A stretch of 64,000 nt of DNA from contig OY760498.1 in NCBI GenBank assembly GCA_963663675.1, positions 1,178,001 to 1,242,000 on the forward strand, written 5' to 3'. A model generated the notes under the pieces. It was given only the letters and a program-made list of their open reading frames with translations, did no database searches and was not told the DNA's origin. Both the position numbers and the translations under genes were made by a program. Below are positions 1 to 7,976 of this stretch, in pieces; positions within the stretch are counted from its first letter, which is position 1, and each line of letters starts with the position of its first letter. The DNA comes from CAINVV01 sp963663675 (GTDB taxonomy: Bacteria > Bacteroidota > Bacteroidia > Bacteroidales > Prolixibacteraceae).

Positions 1-231
1 AGAATTGACAGAAACGAAGCACGTGAATTAGGCATTATCGTTGAAGATTTGGAAAACAATCAGAGCCTTCAAGATGCAGCACTTAGCTTGTATCATCTTT
101 TTACTCTTATCTTTGAAACAACAGGAGTAGCCAAAGTAATAACATCAAGTACAGGTAAACGTTGGGTAAAGTCAATACCTCAGGTTCAACCAAATATGAT
201 GCCTATTATTCAACAAGTGAAAAGACCATAA
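1..231 (+). CDS. 3' end of an unrecognised protein (partial)
   Basis: The reading frame is open from the first base of the window to a TAA stop at 229-231, so this is the last 76 codons of a longer gene. The TTG at 49 is only an internal codon and not a convincing start. The visible peptide is soluble-looking, with a hydrophobic helix-like stretch (LYHLFTLIFETTG) followed by a basic segment (TGKRWVKSIP) and ends in QVKRP. I do not recognise the family. It lies about 145 bases before an IS982-type element and could itself be of mobile origin, but nothing in the sequence proves that. Confidence 0.5.
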   Translation, partial: RIDRNEARELGIIVEDLENNQSLQDAALSLYHLFTLIFETTGVAKVITSSTGKRWVKSIPQVQPNMMPIIQQVKRP

Positions 232-324
232 ATTAAACCAAATAGAAATTAATTTTTGTTTTGACTCAAAAACCAGAAATCAAAAATTTGCTTTAAAAAA
301 GTGTAAAAAAACGTGTGCCAACAC

Positions 325-354
325 GTGGTTAAGCCCACTGGGGCTGATTTGCTG
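325..354. repeat. Left arm of an imperfect inverted repeat around the IS
   Basis: This 30-base arm (GTGGTT...CTGGGG...GCTG) is matched in inverted orientation by 1462-1492, with identical blocks GTGGTT, CTGGGG and GCTG in the same order and about two thirds identity overall. The IS982 element sits between the arms, so before insertion they would have been about 50 bases apart and could have formed a hairpin after the upstream gene. Its role is unknown; a terminator-like or recombination-site-like structure are both possible. Confidence 0.4.
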
Positions 355-375
355 ATAAGATTGTTTATTTATAAT

Positions 376-1430
376 TTATGCGAATTAAGGGTTGAAAATA
401 CAAACAATATATGCAGCAGCCAGCCTTCCAAAGACATGAACCATTAACCCTTTGGCAGATCTGACTTTAGACGCTCTTTGAATATCTGTTTTTTCGATTA
501 ACCAATTGAATAAGGATTCAATTGATTGCCTGACAGTTGAAACTGCCTTAGAGTAGAGGTCATTTGCGGCTTTATCACGCTGTTTTGATTCAACGGTCTG
601 ACCTCTATATCCTCTGACAGGAGTTAGCATGATCGAATTGTTCTGTTCATAAATTGATTTAAAGTATTGACTATCAAGATATATTTTGTCGCCATAGAAC
701 GTTCGGTTTTCAATATCTCCCCATGCTTGCTTAAAAAGGGCAAGATCATGCTCAGAGGCTGTAGTAAGTTGAAACTGTTCTGGAAAAGGTAACCGATTGG
801 GACGATGAAAAGCCAAAGTATGCAATTTCAGGCCGTAATAGTAAATGCCTTTTGTAGAACAGAATCCTTTATCAGTGATTTCGCGGGCTACCTTTCCTTC
901 ACGCTTTGCAGAACAGGTAATGATGGGCATTGAATCGACCAGGCTTTCATCCGGTAAGCAATCTGATGGGGTATGGTTAGTGGTCAGGTTTTGAGTCAAA
1001 AGCCTGAAGGCTTCCGATAATCGATTGATTATCTGAGTAAAGGCAACATATGAAGGCAATAATGGGAACCATGATCGAAGATGGTCACTTGCAAATTCAT
1101 AGATTTGTTTAACTTTAAAACGTTGTTCAATACTCAAACAATAGAGGTAAATAGTCATAGCTTCCTCATCAGTAAACTCAGGTTTTGCATTGTTACTGAA
1201 GCGTAGACAGGAAAACCTCAAGTCAATATTGTATATATCGCTGATATATAAATACATAGATATTAATTTAAGTTCTTTTACCTTAGGAATCATGTTTTAA
1301 GAATTGTTTGTTAGACTATCTTAATATACTGATTTCTAAGGTATTAAACAAATATTATTAACATAATATTAGAACTTATTTACCATTATTTTTCTTTATA
1401 TTGAACGTTTTCAACCCTTAATTCGCATAA
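376..1430 (-). mobile_element. Complete IS982-family insertion sequence
   Basis: A single transposase gene is enclosed by perfect 23-base terminal inverted repeats at 376-398 and 1408-1430 (outer end TTATGCG, then AATTAAGGGTTGAAAA). Total length is 1,055 bases, which fits the roughly 1 kb size of IS982 elements. I see no clear direct target duplication next to the repeats, so the exact ends may be a few bases off, or the copy may be old. The transposase frame is intact, so the element may still be active. Confidence 0.85.
385..1293 (-). CDS. IS982-family transposase
   Basis: This 302-residue protein is the DDE transposase of the surrounding insertion sequence and would catalyse its excision and insertion. 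The family signature is visible in order: an N-terminal helical region, the first catalytic Asp in the DSMPII segment near residue 119, the conserved YYGLKLHTL segment, the second Asp in FYGDKIYLD near residue 199, and the C-terminal block with QSIESLFNWLIEKT (the Glu position) and VHVFGRLAAAYIV. The length is normal for the family and no frameshift is seen. The stop codon lies within the left terminal inverted repeat. The ATG at 1293 is preceded by an AT-rich stretch of about 115 bases up to the other terminal repeat, which would hold its promoter. Confidence 0.9.
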   Translation of the reverse strand: MIPKVKELKLISMYLYISDIYNIDLRFSCLRFSNNAKPEFTDEEAMTIYLYCLSIEQRFKVKQIYEFASDHLRSWFPLLPSYVAFTQIINRLSEAFRLLTQNLTTNHTPSDCLPDESLVDSMPIITCSAKREGKVAREITDKGFCSTKGIYYYGLKLHTLAFHRPNRLPFPEQFQLTTASEHDLALFKQAWGDIENRTFYGDKIYLDSQYFKSIYEQNNSIMLTPVRGYRGQTVESKQRDKAANDLYSKAVSTVRQSIESLFNWLIEKTDIQRASKVRSAKGLMVHVFGRLAAAYIVCIFNP

Positions 1431-1461
1431 TTTAGTAAAAGTTTAGCGTGGGATAAGAACG

Positions 1462-1492
1462 CAGCGGCTAACTCCCCAGCGTGCCCAACCAC
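1462..1492. repeat. Right arm of the imperfect inverted repeat around the IS
   Basis: Inverted partner of 325-354. The reverse complement of this stretch reads GTGGTT, CTGGGG and GCTG in the same order as the left arm. It is followed at 1494-1527 by AACGATAG and GGGTTTTA blocks that vaguely recall the stem-loop repeat found at 6994, 44194 and 49061. Confidence 0.4.
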
Positions 1493-1554
1493 GGGAACGA
1501 TAGGAGGAAGTTCCTGGGTTTTATCTTCTGAATTACATTTTTTATCCTGTTTTG

Positions 1555-2529
1555 ATGGAACCAGCGACGGAAATTATTAGCAAACGGAAACTCTCCATTG
1601 ATCAGTTTCGTGGCTTTGCCATATTCGGAATGATTATGGTTAATTACCTGAATTATTTTAAAGTTATTCCTGAGACTTTCAAACATCCGCATTTCGGGAT
1701 GACATTCGCGAATACCATCGCTCCCTTTTTTCTTATCGCCGTAGGAATGGGTTTCCGGATATCCTTTGTCAGGATGGTTGCGAGGGAAGGATACCATCAG
1801 GCATTAATTCACTCCGTTAAAAGGTACCTGATACTGATATTCATCGGAACAGTGCTTTATGGTCCGAATTTGAAATGCGACATCTGGGATGCATTGGTTG
1901 ATATCGGATTGAGCGGTTTGCTGGCCCTTCCATTTATCCTGCAGACCAAAACGGTCAGGGTCATTGCTGCATTTTCCTTCCTTGGTATATATCAGTTACT
2001 GTTTATTTATGCCGGATATGGCCAGTGGACAATGGCAAACAGCATCGATGGCGGACCACTCGGACCACTGAGCTGGGTTTCCATCCTGCTCTTTGGAACG
2101 GTTCTGTACGATTTGCTGAATGAATGTCCCTCTAAGGAATTTATCAGGAAATCATTGATTTTTGGTGTGGTGCTTACATTTTTGGGCTATCTTCTTTCGT
2201 TGCTTCAGCCACAGGAATACTGGCAATTTTCGCAGAGGAGCATGAGTATGGCCTATCCGATACTTGCATCTGGAATAGGATTTCTGACTTTCCTGTTTTT
2301 TTATTACGTAAACGATTTAAAAAATATTGATATACCCCATCTTTCGATACTGGGAATCAATCCTTTACTATTGTACATCCTGCAATTTGTACTGATTGAA
2401 ATGCACGGATCAGTTCTTCCCTCTGAGGCGCCCCTCTGGCAGGCTATCTCAGGTTTTGTGGTCATCTACCTGCTTTGTTACCTGGTTGCCCATTACCTTT
2501 GGAGGAACAAAATGATCATTAAATTGTAA
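1555..2529 (+). CDS. Multi-pass membrane protein, HGSNAT/DUF5009-like acyltransferase
   Basis: The protein has about 324 residues and some nine to ten hydrophobic helices. It opens with the typical cytoplasmic motif (KRKLSIDQFRGFAIFGMIMV) of the heparan-alpha-glucosaminide N-acetyltransferase/DUF5009/YeiB-like membrane acyltransferase group, and ends with a GINPLLLYILQFVLIE helix like those proteins. In this family the membrane domain moves an acetyl group from cytoplasmic acetyl-CoA to a sugar on the other side of the membrane. The real acceptor here is unknown. I chose the ATG at 1555 over the TTG directly before it at 1552; no clear ribosome binding site separates them. It stands alone: IS upstream, nearly 300 bases without a gene downstream. 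Family placement is fairly sure, function is not. Confidence 0.7.
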   Translation: MEPATEIISKRKLSIDQFRGFAIFGMIMVNYLNYFKVIPETFKHPHFGMTFANTIAPFFLIAVGMGFRISFVRMVAREGYHQALIHSVKRYLILIFIGTVLYGPNLKCDIWDALVDIGLSGLLALPFILQTKTVRVIAAFSFLGIYQLLFIYAGYGQWTMANSIDGGPLGPLSWVSILLFGTVLYDLLNECPSKEFIRKSLIFGVVLTFLGYLLSLLQPQEYWQFSQRSMSMAYPILASGIGFLTFLFFYYVNDLKNIDIPHLSILGINPLLLYILQFVLIEMHGSVLPSEAPLWQAISGFVVIYLLCYLVAHYLWRNKMIIKL

Positions 2530-2826
2530 TTCTGAAGAAACTTCCAAAGAGCATCCTGGAAAAATCTGGATTTTTTGTGATCCAATAACTGTTTTTTTTC
2601 CTGAATAGCTGAATTTATTGGATGTTCTTAATAGGATAATTAATAAACCCACGCATCAGGCTGATTTTCACTCCTCAGCTATTGTAATTGAAAAATCCAC
2701 TTAATGATTCAAATGGTAAATGAAAATTGTAGGGGAAAAGAGATGGATTATGACTTTTAAGGTATTAGGCTGATTAGAATCACGTTTGGCTGATATCAAT
2801 ATTATTTATTTTTAAAGCAAAAAAAT

Positions 2827-4611
2827 ATGGAGGTAACGCGCACTTTCGATCTTCTTGATTATTGTCTCGAAAATAAATTCCGTGAAGATGCTATAGCCGG
2901 GAAACAGGGAAACCAATGGGTAAAATACAGTACCGCTCAATATGCCAGAAATGCTGAGTTGCTGGCATACGGTCTTCTTTCGCTTGGAATCCAAAAGGGA
3001 GACAGAGTCTCCACAGTTAGCGGTAACCGTCCGGAGTGGGCTTTTGTAGACATGGCGCTTTCCATGACCGGAGCTGTACACGTGCCTGTGTATCCTACTA
3101 TCAGTGAGGACGAATACAGTTATATTTTCAATCATGCGGAGATACGGTACCTTTTTATTTCCGATGAAAAACTTTACAATAAATTATCCCCAGTTACCGT
3201 AGAAATTTTGAGTCTTGAGAAGATATTCACCTTTAACGAGGTATCTGGCACAGACAATTTATCCGTACTGATGCAATTGGGAGAGAAGAATGAGGAAAGC
3301 CTTCGTTCCCGCCTGAAAGAAATCAAAGACAGTATTAAGGAGGAGGAGATGGTAACCATGATCTATACCAGTGGTACTACAGGAGTGCCAAAGGGAGTAA
3401 TGCTGTCGCACAGAAATCTGGTTTCCAATCTTATGGCATGCGCGACTCATTTTGACCTGGGGTTGGGTCACCGGAGCGTTTCATTCCTGCCCTTGTGTCA
3501 TATTTTTGAGCGGACTGTCAACTATATATTTATGTACAGGGGAATTGGAATATACTATGTTGAAAGCCTTGCTCAGATCGTGCAATCTATAAAAGAGGTC
3601 AAACCCCATATTTTTACTGCTGTCCCGCGTCTTTTGGAAAGTGTGTATGACGGAATCATGGCAAAAGGAAAGCTGCTGACCGGGTTAAAATTCAAGATTT
3701 TCTTCTGGGCAGTAGAGCTCGGAAAGGATTTTGATTTCAACAGGAAACCCGGGTTGTGGAAAAAACTTAAGCTAATGATTGCTGACAAGCTGATTTATTC
3801 CAAGTGGAGGCAGGCCCTGGGCGGGAATATCCAATTGATGGTTTCAGGGGGCGCCTTGCTGCAATCAAGGATTGCAAGGGTTTTCAGCGCTGCCGGACTA
3901 AAAGTCCTTGAGGGGTACGGTCTGACAGAGACATCTCCGGTTATTGCAGTCAGCAATGCCGTTACAGGGGAGATAAAAATTGGCACTAACGGTCCGGTTG
4001 TAAACGGAGTGGAGGTTATGATTGCCGAGGATGGAGAAATTCTGGCAAAGGGACCCAACCTGATGATGGGTTATTACAAGGAACCCCGGTTGACTAGTGA
4101 GGTCATCGATGCCAACGGATGGTTTCATACCGGAGATGTTGGTTTCCTTGATGAGGGTAAATACCTTAAAATCACCGACCGGAAAAAAGAGATTTTCAAA
4201 CTTTCCGGTGGAAAATATATTGCACCACAATTGATTGAGAATAAGCTCAAAGAGTCTGTTCTTATAGATCAGGCTATTGTAATCGGTTCCCACGAGAAAT
4301 TTGCCAGTGCCCTGATATCTCCCAATTTTGTCTATCTGCATGAGTGCTGCAACGAAAATGAGATACTTTTCGAAGATAACGTTGAACTGATCTTGCAACC
4401 GAAAGTACTGGCCATGTACCAGGCAGAGGTAAAGGAGGTCAATAAAACCCTGGGTCAGCACGAGGAGATCAAACGGTTCCGGCTGGTGTCCGACACCTGG
4501 TCATCTCAGTCAGGTGAGCTCTCACAGACACTGAAACTCAAGAGAAAAGTGATCGAGCGGAAGTACTCTGACATTATTGAAGAAATTTTTGCCTCCTCCA
4601 GGGAAGATTGA
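2827..4611 (+). CDS. fadD: Long-chain fatty acid--CoA ligase (AMP-forming)
   Basis: This 594-residue adenylate-forming enzyme activates fatty acids to acyl-CoA with ATP, through an acyl-AMP intermediate. The phosphate-binding loop is at residues 179-192 (IYTSGTTGVPKGVMLSHRN region), the adenine-binding YGLTETSP motif near 360, the GWFHTGDVG hinge aspartate motif near 435, and the C-terminal KLSGGKYIAPQLIENKL segment with the catalytic lysine near 460. The length and the insertion before the YGLTETSP motif match the bacterial long-chain acyl-CoA synthetase (FAA1-like) branch common in Bacteroidetes. Its chain-length preference cannot be read from the sequence. It is apparently a monocistronic gene, with 72 bases before the next gene. 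The symbol is by family analogy only. Confidence 0.85.
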   Translation: MEVTRTFDLLDYCLENKFREDAIAGKQGNQWVKYSTAQYARNAELLAYGLLSLGIQKGDRVSTVSGNRPEWAFVDMALSMTGAVHVPVYPTISEDEYSYIFNHAEIRYLFISDEKLYNKLSPVTVEILSLEKIFTFNEVSGTDNLSVLMQLGEKNEESLRSRLKEIKDSIKEEEMVTMIYTSGTTGVPKGVMLSHRNLVSNLMACATHFDLGLGHRSVSFLPLCHIFERTVNYIFMYRGIGIYYVESLAQIVQSIKEVKPHIFTAVPRLLESVYDGIMAKGKLLTGLKFKIFFWAVELGKDFDFNRKPGLWKKLKLMIADKLIYSKWRQALGGNIQLMVSGGALLQSRIARVFSAAGLKVLEGYGLTETSPVIAVSNAVTGEIKIGTNGPVVNGVEVMIAEDGEILAKGPNLMMGYYKEPRLTSEVIDANGWFHTGDVGFLDEGKYLKITDRKKEIFKLSGGKYIAPQLIENKLKESVLIDQAIVIGSHEKFASALISPNFVYLHECCNENEILFEDNVELILQPKVLAMYQAEVKEVNKTLGQHEEIKRFRLVSDTWSSQSGELSQTLKLKRKVIERKYSDIIEEIFASSRED

Positions 4612-4683
4612 TTTCTAAAAACTATATTTTTACCCGTTAGTTTCTGAAATTTTTACTTTTCGAATTAAATAGTTGATCCTTCT

Positions 4684-5553
4684 ATGGACAAGATCTTAAT
4701 AACGGGTGCCACTGGGAATGTCGGGCTGTCTACTGTCAGATTACTGCTTAGCCAACAAGTACAGGATTATAAAGTATTAGCAGCAGTTCGTGACATTGAA
4801 CAGGCGAAAAAACTGGAAGGTATCGGCAAAGCCGGGCTTGTGAAATTTGAATTTGATGAACCTAACACCTATACTGCAGCACTTGACGGGGTTGATAAAT
4901 TGCTCTTAATCAGACCAAACCAGGTTTCGGATGTTTCCAAACATATTTTCCCGTTTTTGGATAAGGTTGAAAAATCACAGGTTAAGCAACTCGTATTTGT
5001 CTCTATTGTCGGTGCAGAGCGCAACCGGATTTTTGCCAACCACCGTATAGAAACACACCTGAAGAAGATGAATGTTCCTCACACTATCGTCCGGCCCTCC
5101 CTGTATATGCAGAACCTGATTACGCTTCACGCGAAGGAGATCATTAAAAATGATCACATTTACGTGCCTGCTGGAAACGGAATGGTTAATTATATAGATG
5201 CAAGGGATGTGGCAAGGGTAGTAGTCGAACTTTTGACAAAACCCGGACATGAAGGCAAAGATTACGAAATCACAGGTCCGGAACCGATGGATTTTTACAA
5301 AATTGCTTCCTTGTTTACCAGGGAACTGGGTAGGGAAATCCGTTATGCCCGCCCTGTAACCATCAAATTTATCAGGCAGAAAATGCTTGAAAAAAAAGAA
5401 ATGCCTTTTATTTTGACTTTATCCCTCTTATACGGAGCCGCAAGGAATGGCAAAATGGGACATATTTCTGACGCTTTTAAAGAAATTACAGGATACGAGC
5501 CCGGAAATTTAGAAGATTTCATTCATGAGAACCGCAAGGTCTGGGAAAAGTGA
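4684..5553 (+). CDS. NmrA-like NAD(P)-binding protein
   Basis: A 289-residue atypical short-chain dehydrogenase. The Rossmann fingerprint ITGATGNVG lies at residues 6-14. The following pattern (LAAVRD after strand 2, FVSIVGAERN after strand 4, and PSLYMQNL) is that of the NmrA/NAD(P)H-binding group (as in quinone oxidoreductase QorB-like and regulatory NmrA proteins). No complete YxxxK catalytic pair is obvious, so it may be a redox sensor or a reductase of small quinones rather than a classical dehydrogenase. It lies 72 bases after the acyl-CoA ligase on the same strand. A TACTTTTC box close before the start is only a partial match to the Bacteroidetes -7 element. Substrate unknown. Confidence 0.75.
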   Translation: MDKILITGATGNVGLSTVRLLLSQQVQDYKVLAAVRDIEQAKKLEGIGKAGLVKFEFDEPNTYTAALDGVDKLLLIRPNQVSDVSKHIFPFLDKVEKSQVKQLVFVSIVGAERNRIFANHRIETHLKKMNVPHTIVRPSLYMQNLITLHAKEIIKNDHIYVPAGNGMVNYIDARDVARVVVELLTKPGHEGKDYEITGPEPMDFYKIASLFTRELGREIRYARPVTIKFIRQKMLEKKEMPFILTLSLLYGAARNGKMGHISDAFKEITGYEPGNLEDFIHENRKVWEK

Positions 5554-5585
5554 CCAATATTTTCACACAAAATTGGATTTTATCT

Positions 5586-5615
5586 TTGGCTGTAATGATT
5601 TAATAATTATCTTTG
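5586..5615 (+). promoter_or_regulatory. Bacteroidetes-type promoter of tRNA-Phe
   Basis: TTG at 5586-5588 and TATCTTTG at 5608-5615 are separated by 19 bases. This matches the Bacteroidetes primary sigma factor consensus (TTTG/TTG, 17-19 bases, TAnnTTTG). The box ends 16 bases before the tRNA. Confidence 0.7.
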
Positions 5616-5631
5616 CACCGCATTTAAAGAA

Positions 5632-5704
<73 letters not shown>

Positions 5705-5705
5705 C

Positions 5706-5735
5706 GAAAGGGTAAAGAGTAATCTTTACCCTTTC
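5706..5735 (+). terminator. Terminator of tRNA-Phe
   Basis: A perfect 13-base-pair stem (GAAAGGGTAAAGA at 5706-5718 with its complement at 5723-5735) and a GTAA loop sit right after the tRNA. The descending arm ends in a short T-rich stretch. Confidence 0.75.
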
Positions 5736-5772
5736 TCATTATTTAGCTATCTTTCCTGCCTGATTTTTTAGT

Positions 5773-6993
5773 ATGGAATATACCTCAATGACTTTATCCA
5801 ACGGAATCCGACTGATTCATACAACAGTGGATTCTCCTGTTGCGCACTGTGGCGTCGTAATTAACACGGGATCCAGGGATGAAGCTCCTGAGGAGCACGG
5901 AATGGCCCATTTTATCGAGCATACCATATTCAAGGGTACTGTCAGGCGTAAGGCATACCATATAATCAGCCGGCTGGAAGATGTAGGAGGCGAGATGAAT
6001 GCCTATACCTCCAAAGAAGAAACTGCCATACATGCCTCTTTCCTGTGTGAATATTATGAAAGAACCATCGAATTATTTAGTGATATCCTGATAGACAGCA
6101 CTTTCCCGGAAAGAGAACTCAAAAAAGAGCAGGAAGTAATTGTCGATGAAATCAATTCTTACAACGATACGCCCTCTGAACTAATTTTTGATGAATTCGA
6201 AGAGCTGATTTACGAGGGACATCCGATGGGAAGGAGCATCCTTGGAACGCCCGAGCGGGTAAGAGATTTCCAGGCAGCTGACATTCGCCGTTTCATGGAT
6301 CGAAACTATCATACCGACCAGATGGTGATCTGCTCCGTTGGCAATATTTCCCCCGGGAAATTCTTTCACATGGCTCAGCGACATTTCTCGAGGTATCCGG
6401 GGAATTTACGTCCCGGTTCGAGAACCATGTTTTCCGGCTATTCCCCAAAGTTGAGGAAAGTGGAAAAAGGTACGTTTCAGGCACACTGCATCCTGGGAGG
6501 AGAAGCTTTTGACATATATCATCCCGACAGGCTAAAACTGGTACTTCTGAACAGTATTCTGGGCGGTCAGTCAGGTAATTCCCGGTTAAATCTTAGCCTG
6601 CGCGAACGAAACGGAATAGCCTATAACCTGGAATCATCGTATACCGCATACACAGATTCCGGTACACTGACAATCTATTTCGGTACAGATCCTGAGAATC
6701 TGGAAAGGGCACTGACTCTGATCAACCGTGAAATCAGCCTGCTTCAAAACAAGGCACTGGGGAGCCTTCAGCTTAATAAAGCAAGAAAACAGCTGATAGG
6801 TCAACTTGCCATGTCGCAGGAGAATCACGAAGACCTGATGCTTGCAATCGGTAAGAGTATGCTGATTTTCAACAAAGTGGAAAACCTGGAGGAAATATAC
6901 AGGAATATCAGTGAAATCACAACATCCCAATTAATGGAAACCGCTAACCGAATCCTGGAACCAGGGAGTTTGTCCACCCTTATCTACCAGTAA
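5773..6993 (+). CDS. M16-family zinc peptidase (processing-peptidase-like)
   Basis: This 406-residue protein belongs to the pitrilysin/M16 family. The inverted zinc motif HFIEH is at residues 46-50, in the context GMAHFIEHTIFKGT, and the downstream glutamate zinc ligand is expected in the helix around residues 120-130 (QEVIVDEINSYND). The second half is the inactive M16_C domain, with the SLRERNGIAYNLES segment that lines the peptide cleft. The one-ring length of about 400 residues fits the bacterial YmxG/mitochondrial-processing-peptidase-like branch. No signal peptide is seen, so a cytoplasmic role is likely. The substrate is unknown. A stem-loop repeat begins directly after its stop codon. 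Confidence 0.88.
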   Translation: MEYTSMTLSNGIRLIHTTVDSPVAHCGVVINTGSRDEAPEEHGMAHFIEHTIFKGTVRRKAYHIISRLEDVGGEMNAYTSKEETAIHASFLCEYYERTIELFSDILIDSTFPERELKKEQEVIVDEINSYNDTPSELIFDEFEELIYEGHPMGRSILGTPERVRDFQAADIRRFMDRNYHTDQMVICSVGNISPGKFFHMAQRHFSRYPGNLRPGSRTMFSGYSPKLRKVEKGTFQAHCILGGEAFDIYHPDRLKLVLLNSILGGQSGNSRLNLSLRERNGIAYNLESSYTAYTDSGTLTIYFGTDPENLERALTLINREISLLQNKALGSLQLNKARKQLIGQLAMSQENHEDLMLAIGKSMLIFNKVENLEEIYRNISEITTSQLMETANRILEPGSLSTLIYQ

Positions 6994-7060
6994 TGAAACC
7001 CTCACGAGCTATCGTTTACAAAATGAGATACTTATATGATTGAGGGTTCCATGAGTACGT
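6994..7060 (+). repeat. Dispersed stem-loop repeat, copy 1
   Basis: It begins immediately after the stop codon of the M16 peptidase gene. Its first half reads TGAAACCCTCACGAGCTATC and its last part TTGAGGGTTCCATGAGTACG. The TGAAACCCTCA and TGAGGGTTCCA ends can pair as an 11-base stem with one mismatch around a loop carrying CTATCGTTTACAAAA. Copy 2 at 44194-44259 matches almost perfectly at both ends, while the middle 15 or so bases differ. A looser copy 3 is at 49061-49116. Confidence 0.8.
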
Positions 7061-7095
7061 TCTGATATTCAATAATTTAATACTGACGTATACGA

Positions 7096-7740
7096 GTGAA
7101 AACTGATCAGTTACTTGATAACTACATATTATCGCATTCCACGGAAGAAGATCCGTTGCTGCGGCGATTGTATCGTGAAACTTACCTGAGGCTTGTCAAT
7201 GGCAGGATGTGTTCTGGACATCTGCAGGGCAGCATTCTTACGCTTCTGAGCCGCCTTATTTCGCCCCGGAGAATTCTTGAAATAGGAACATTTACCGGAT
7301 ATTCGGCAATTTGCCTGGCGAAAGGATTATCCAGCGAGGGTTTGCTATATACTATAGAAATAAATGATGAGCTGGAGCAGTTCGCAGCCGGGTATTTCGC
7401 TGAAGCCGGCCTCCGGGACCGGATTGTTCAGATTATCGGAGATGCGGCGGAGGTTCTGCCGCGGCTGAACGATAAATTCGAACTTGCGTTCATCGATGCA
7501 GATAAACGTCAGTATCTTTCAAATTATCAGGCAATAATCCCCAAAATGACTGTCGGAGGACTTATAATCGCGGACAATACACTATGGGCCGGCAAAGTGT
7601 TGGGTAAAATTCCTGCAAATGATGACCAGACAATTGCCATTATGGCCTTCAATGACTTCGTGAAAAATGACCCCCGGGTTGAGGTTTCCATCCTTCCGAT
7701 TCGCGATGGGATGACTCTACTCCGTAAAATAGCTGAATAA
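7096..7740 (+). CDS. SAM-dependent O-methyltransferase (family 3, CCoAOMT-like)
   Basis: A 214-residue class I methyltransferase of the caffeoyl-CoA/catechol O-methyltransferase group. The SAM-binding motif ILEIGTFTGYSAICLAKGL is near residues 59-77, the second acidic residue (TIEIND) follows, and the metal-binding aspartates are in AFIDADKRQYLSNYQ and IIADNTLWAGKV. These residues usually chelate a divalent cation and the hydroxyls of a catechol-like substrate. The methyl acceptor is unknown. The start is a GTG at 7096, which gives the normal family N-terminus; no good ATG lies nearby. It follows the M16 gene after about 100 bases that contain the stem-loop repeat. Confidence 0.87.
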   Translation: MKTDQLLDNYILSHSTEEDPLLRRLYRETYLRLVNGRMCSGHLQGSILTLLSRLISPRRILEIGTFTGYSAICLAKGLSSEGLLYTIEINDELEQFAAGYFAEAGLRDRIVQIIGDAAEVLPRLNDKFELAFIDADKRQYLSNYQAIIPKMTVGGLIIADNTLWAGKVLGKIPANDDQTIAIMAFNDFVKNDPRVEVSILPIRDGMTLLRKIAE

Positions 7741-7976
7741 CTGGCTGTTCCCCCGGTCTAAGTTTCTGCCAGATCTCATTGGTAAATTTTTTTCATTCTC
7801 CTTTCACATTCGATGGCTCTTTATTCTCATTGGAATGCCGTAACTTATATTTTCTGAAGCCGGAATAACCGTGAACAAAATGGCTGAACAGACTGTTTTG
7901 AAATTCTCTGAAAAAGAATTGGTTATCGGTATTCCATCCGGTTTTGAATCAGTAATCCCTTATAAGTTAAATATTT

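Noticed and set aside
325..1492. Integron attC site and gene cassette
   Set aside because: The boxes GTTAAGC and GCCCAAC occur in the opposite outer/inner order from attC sites and no integrase gene is present.
1468..1797. 109-codon - strand frame opposite the membrane acyltransferase gene
   Set aside because: It is antisense to a well-supported gene and has no recognisable protein features.
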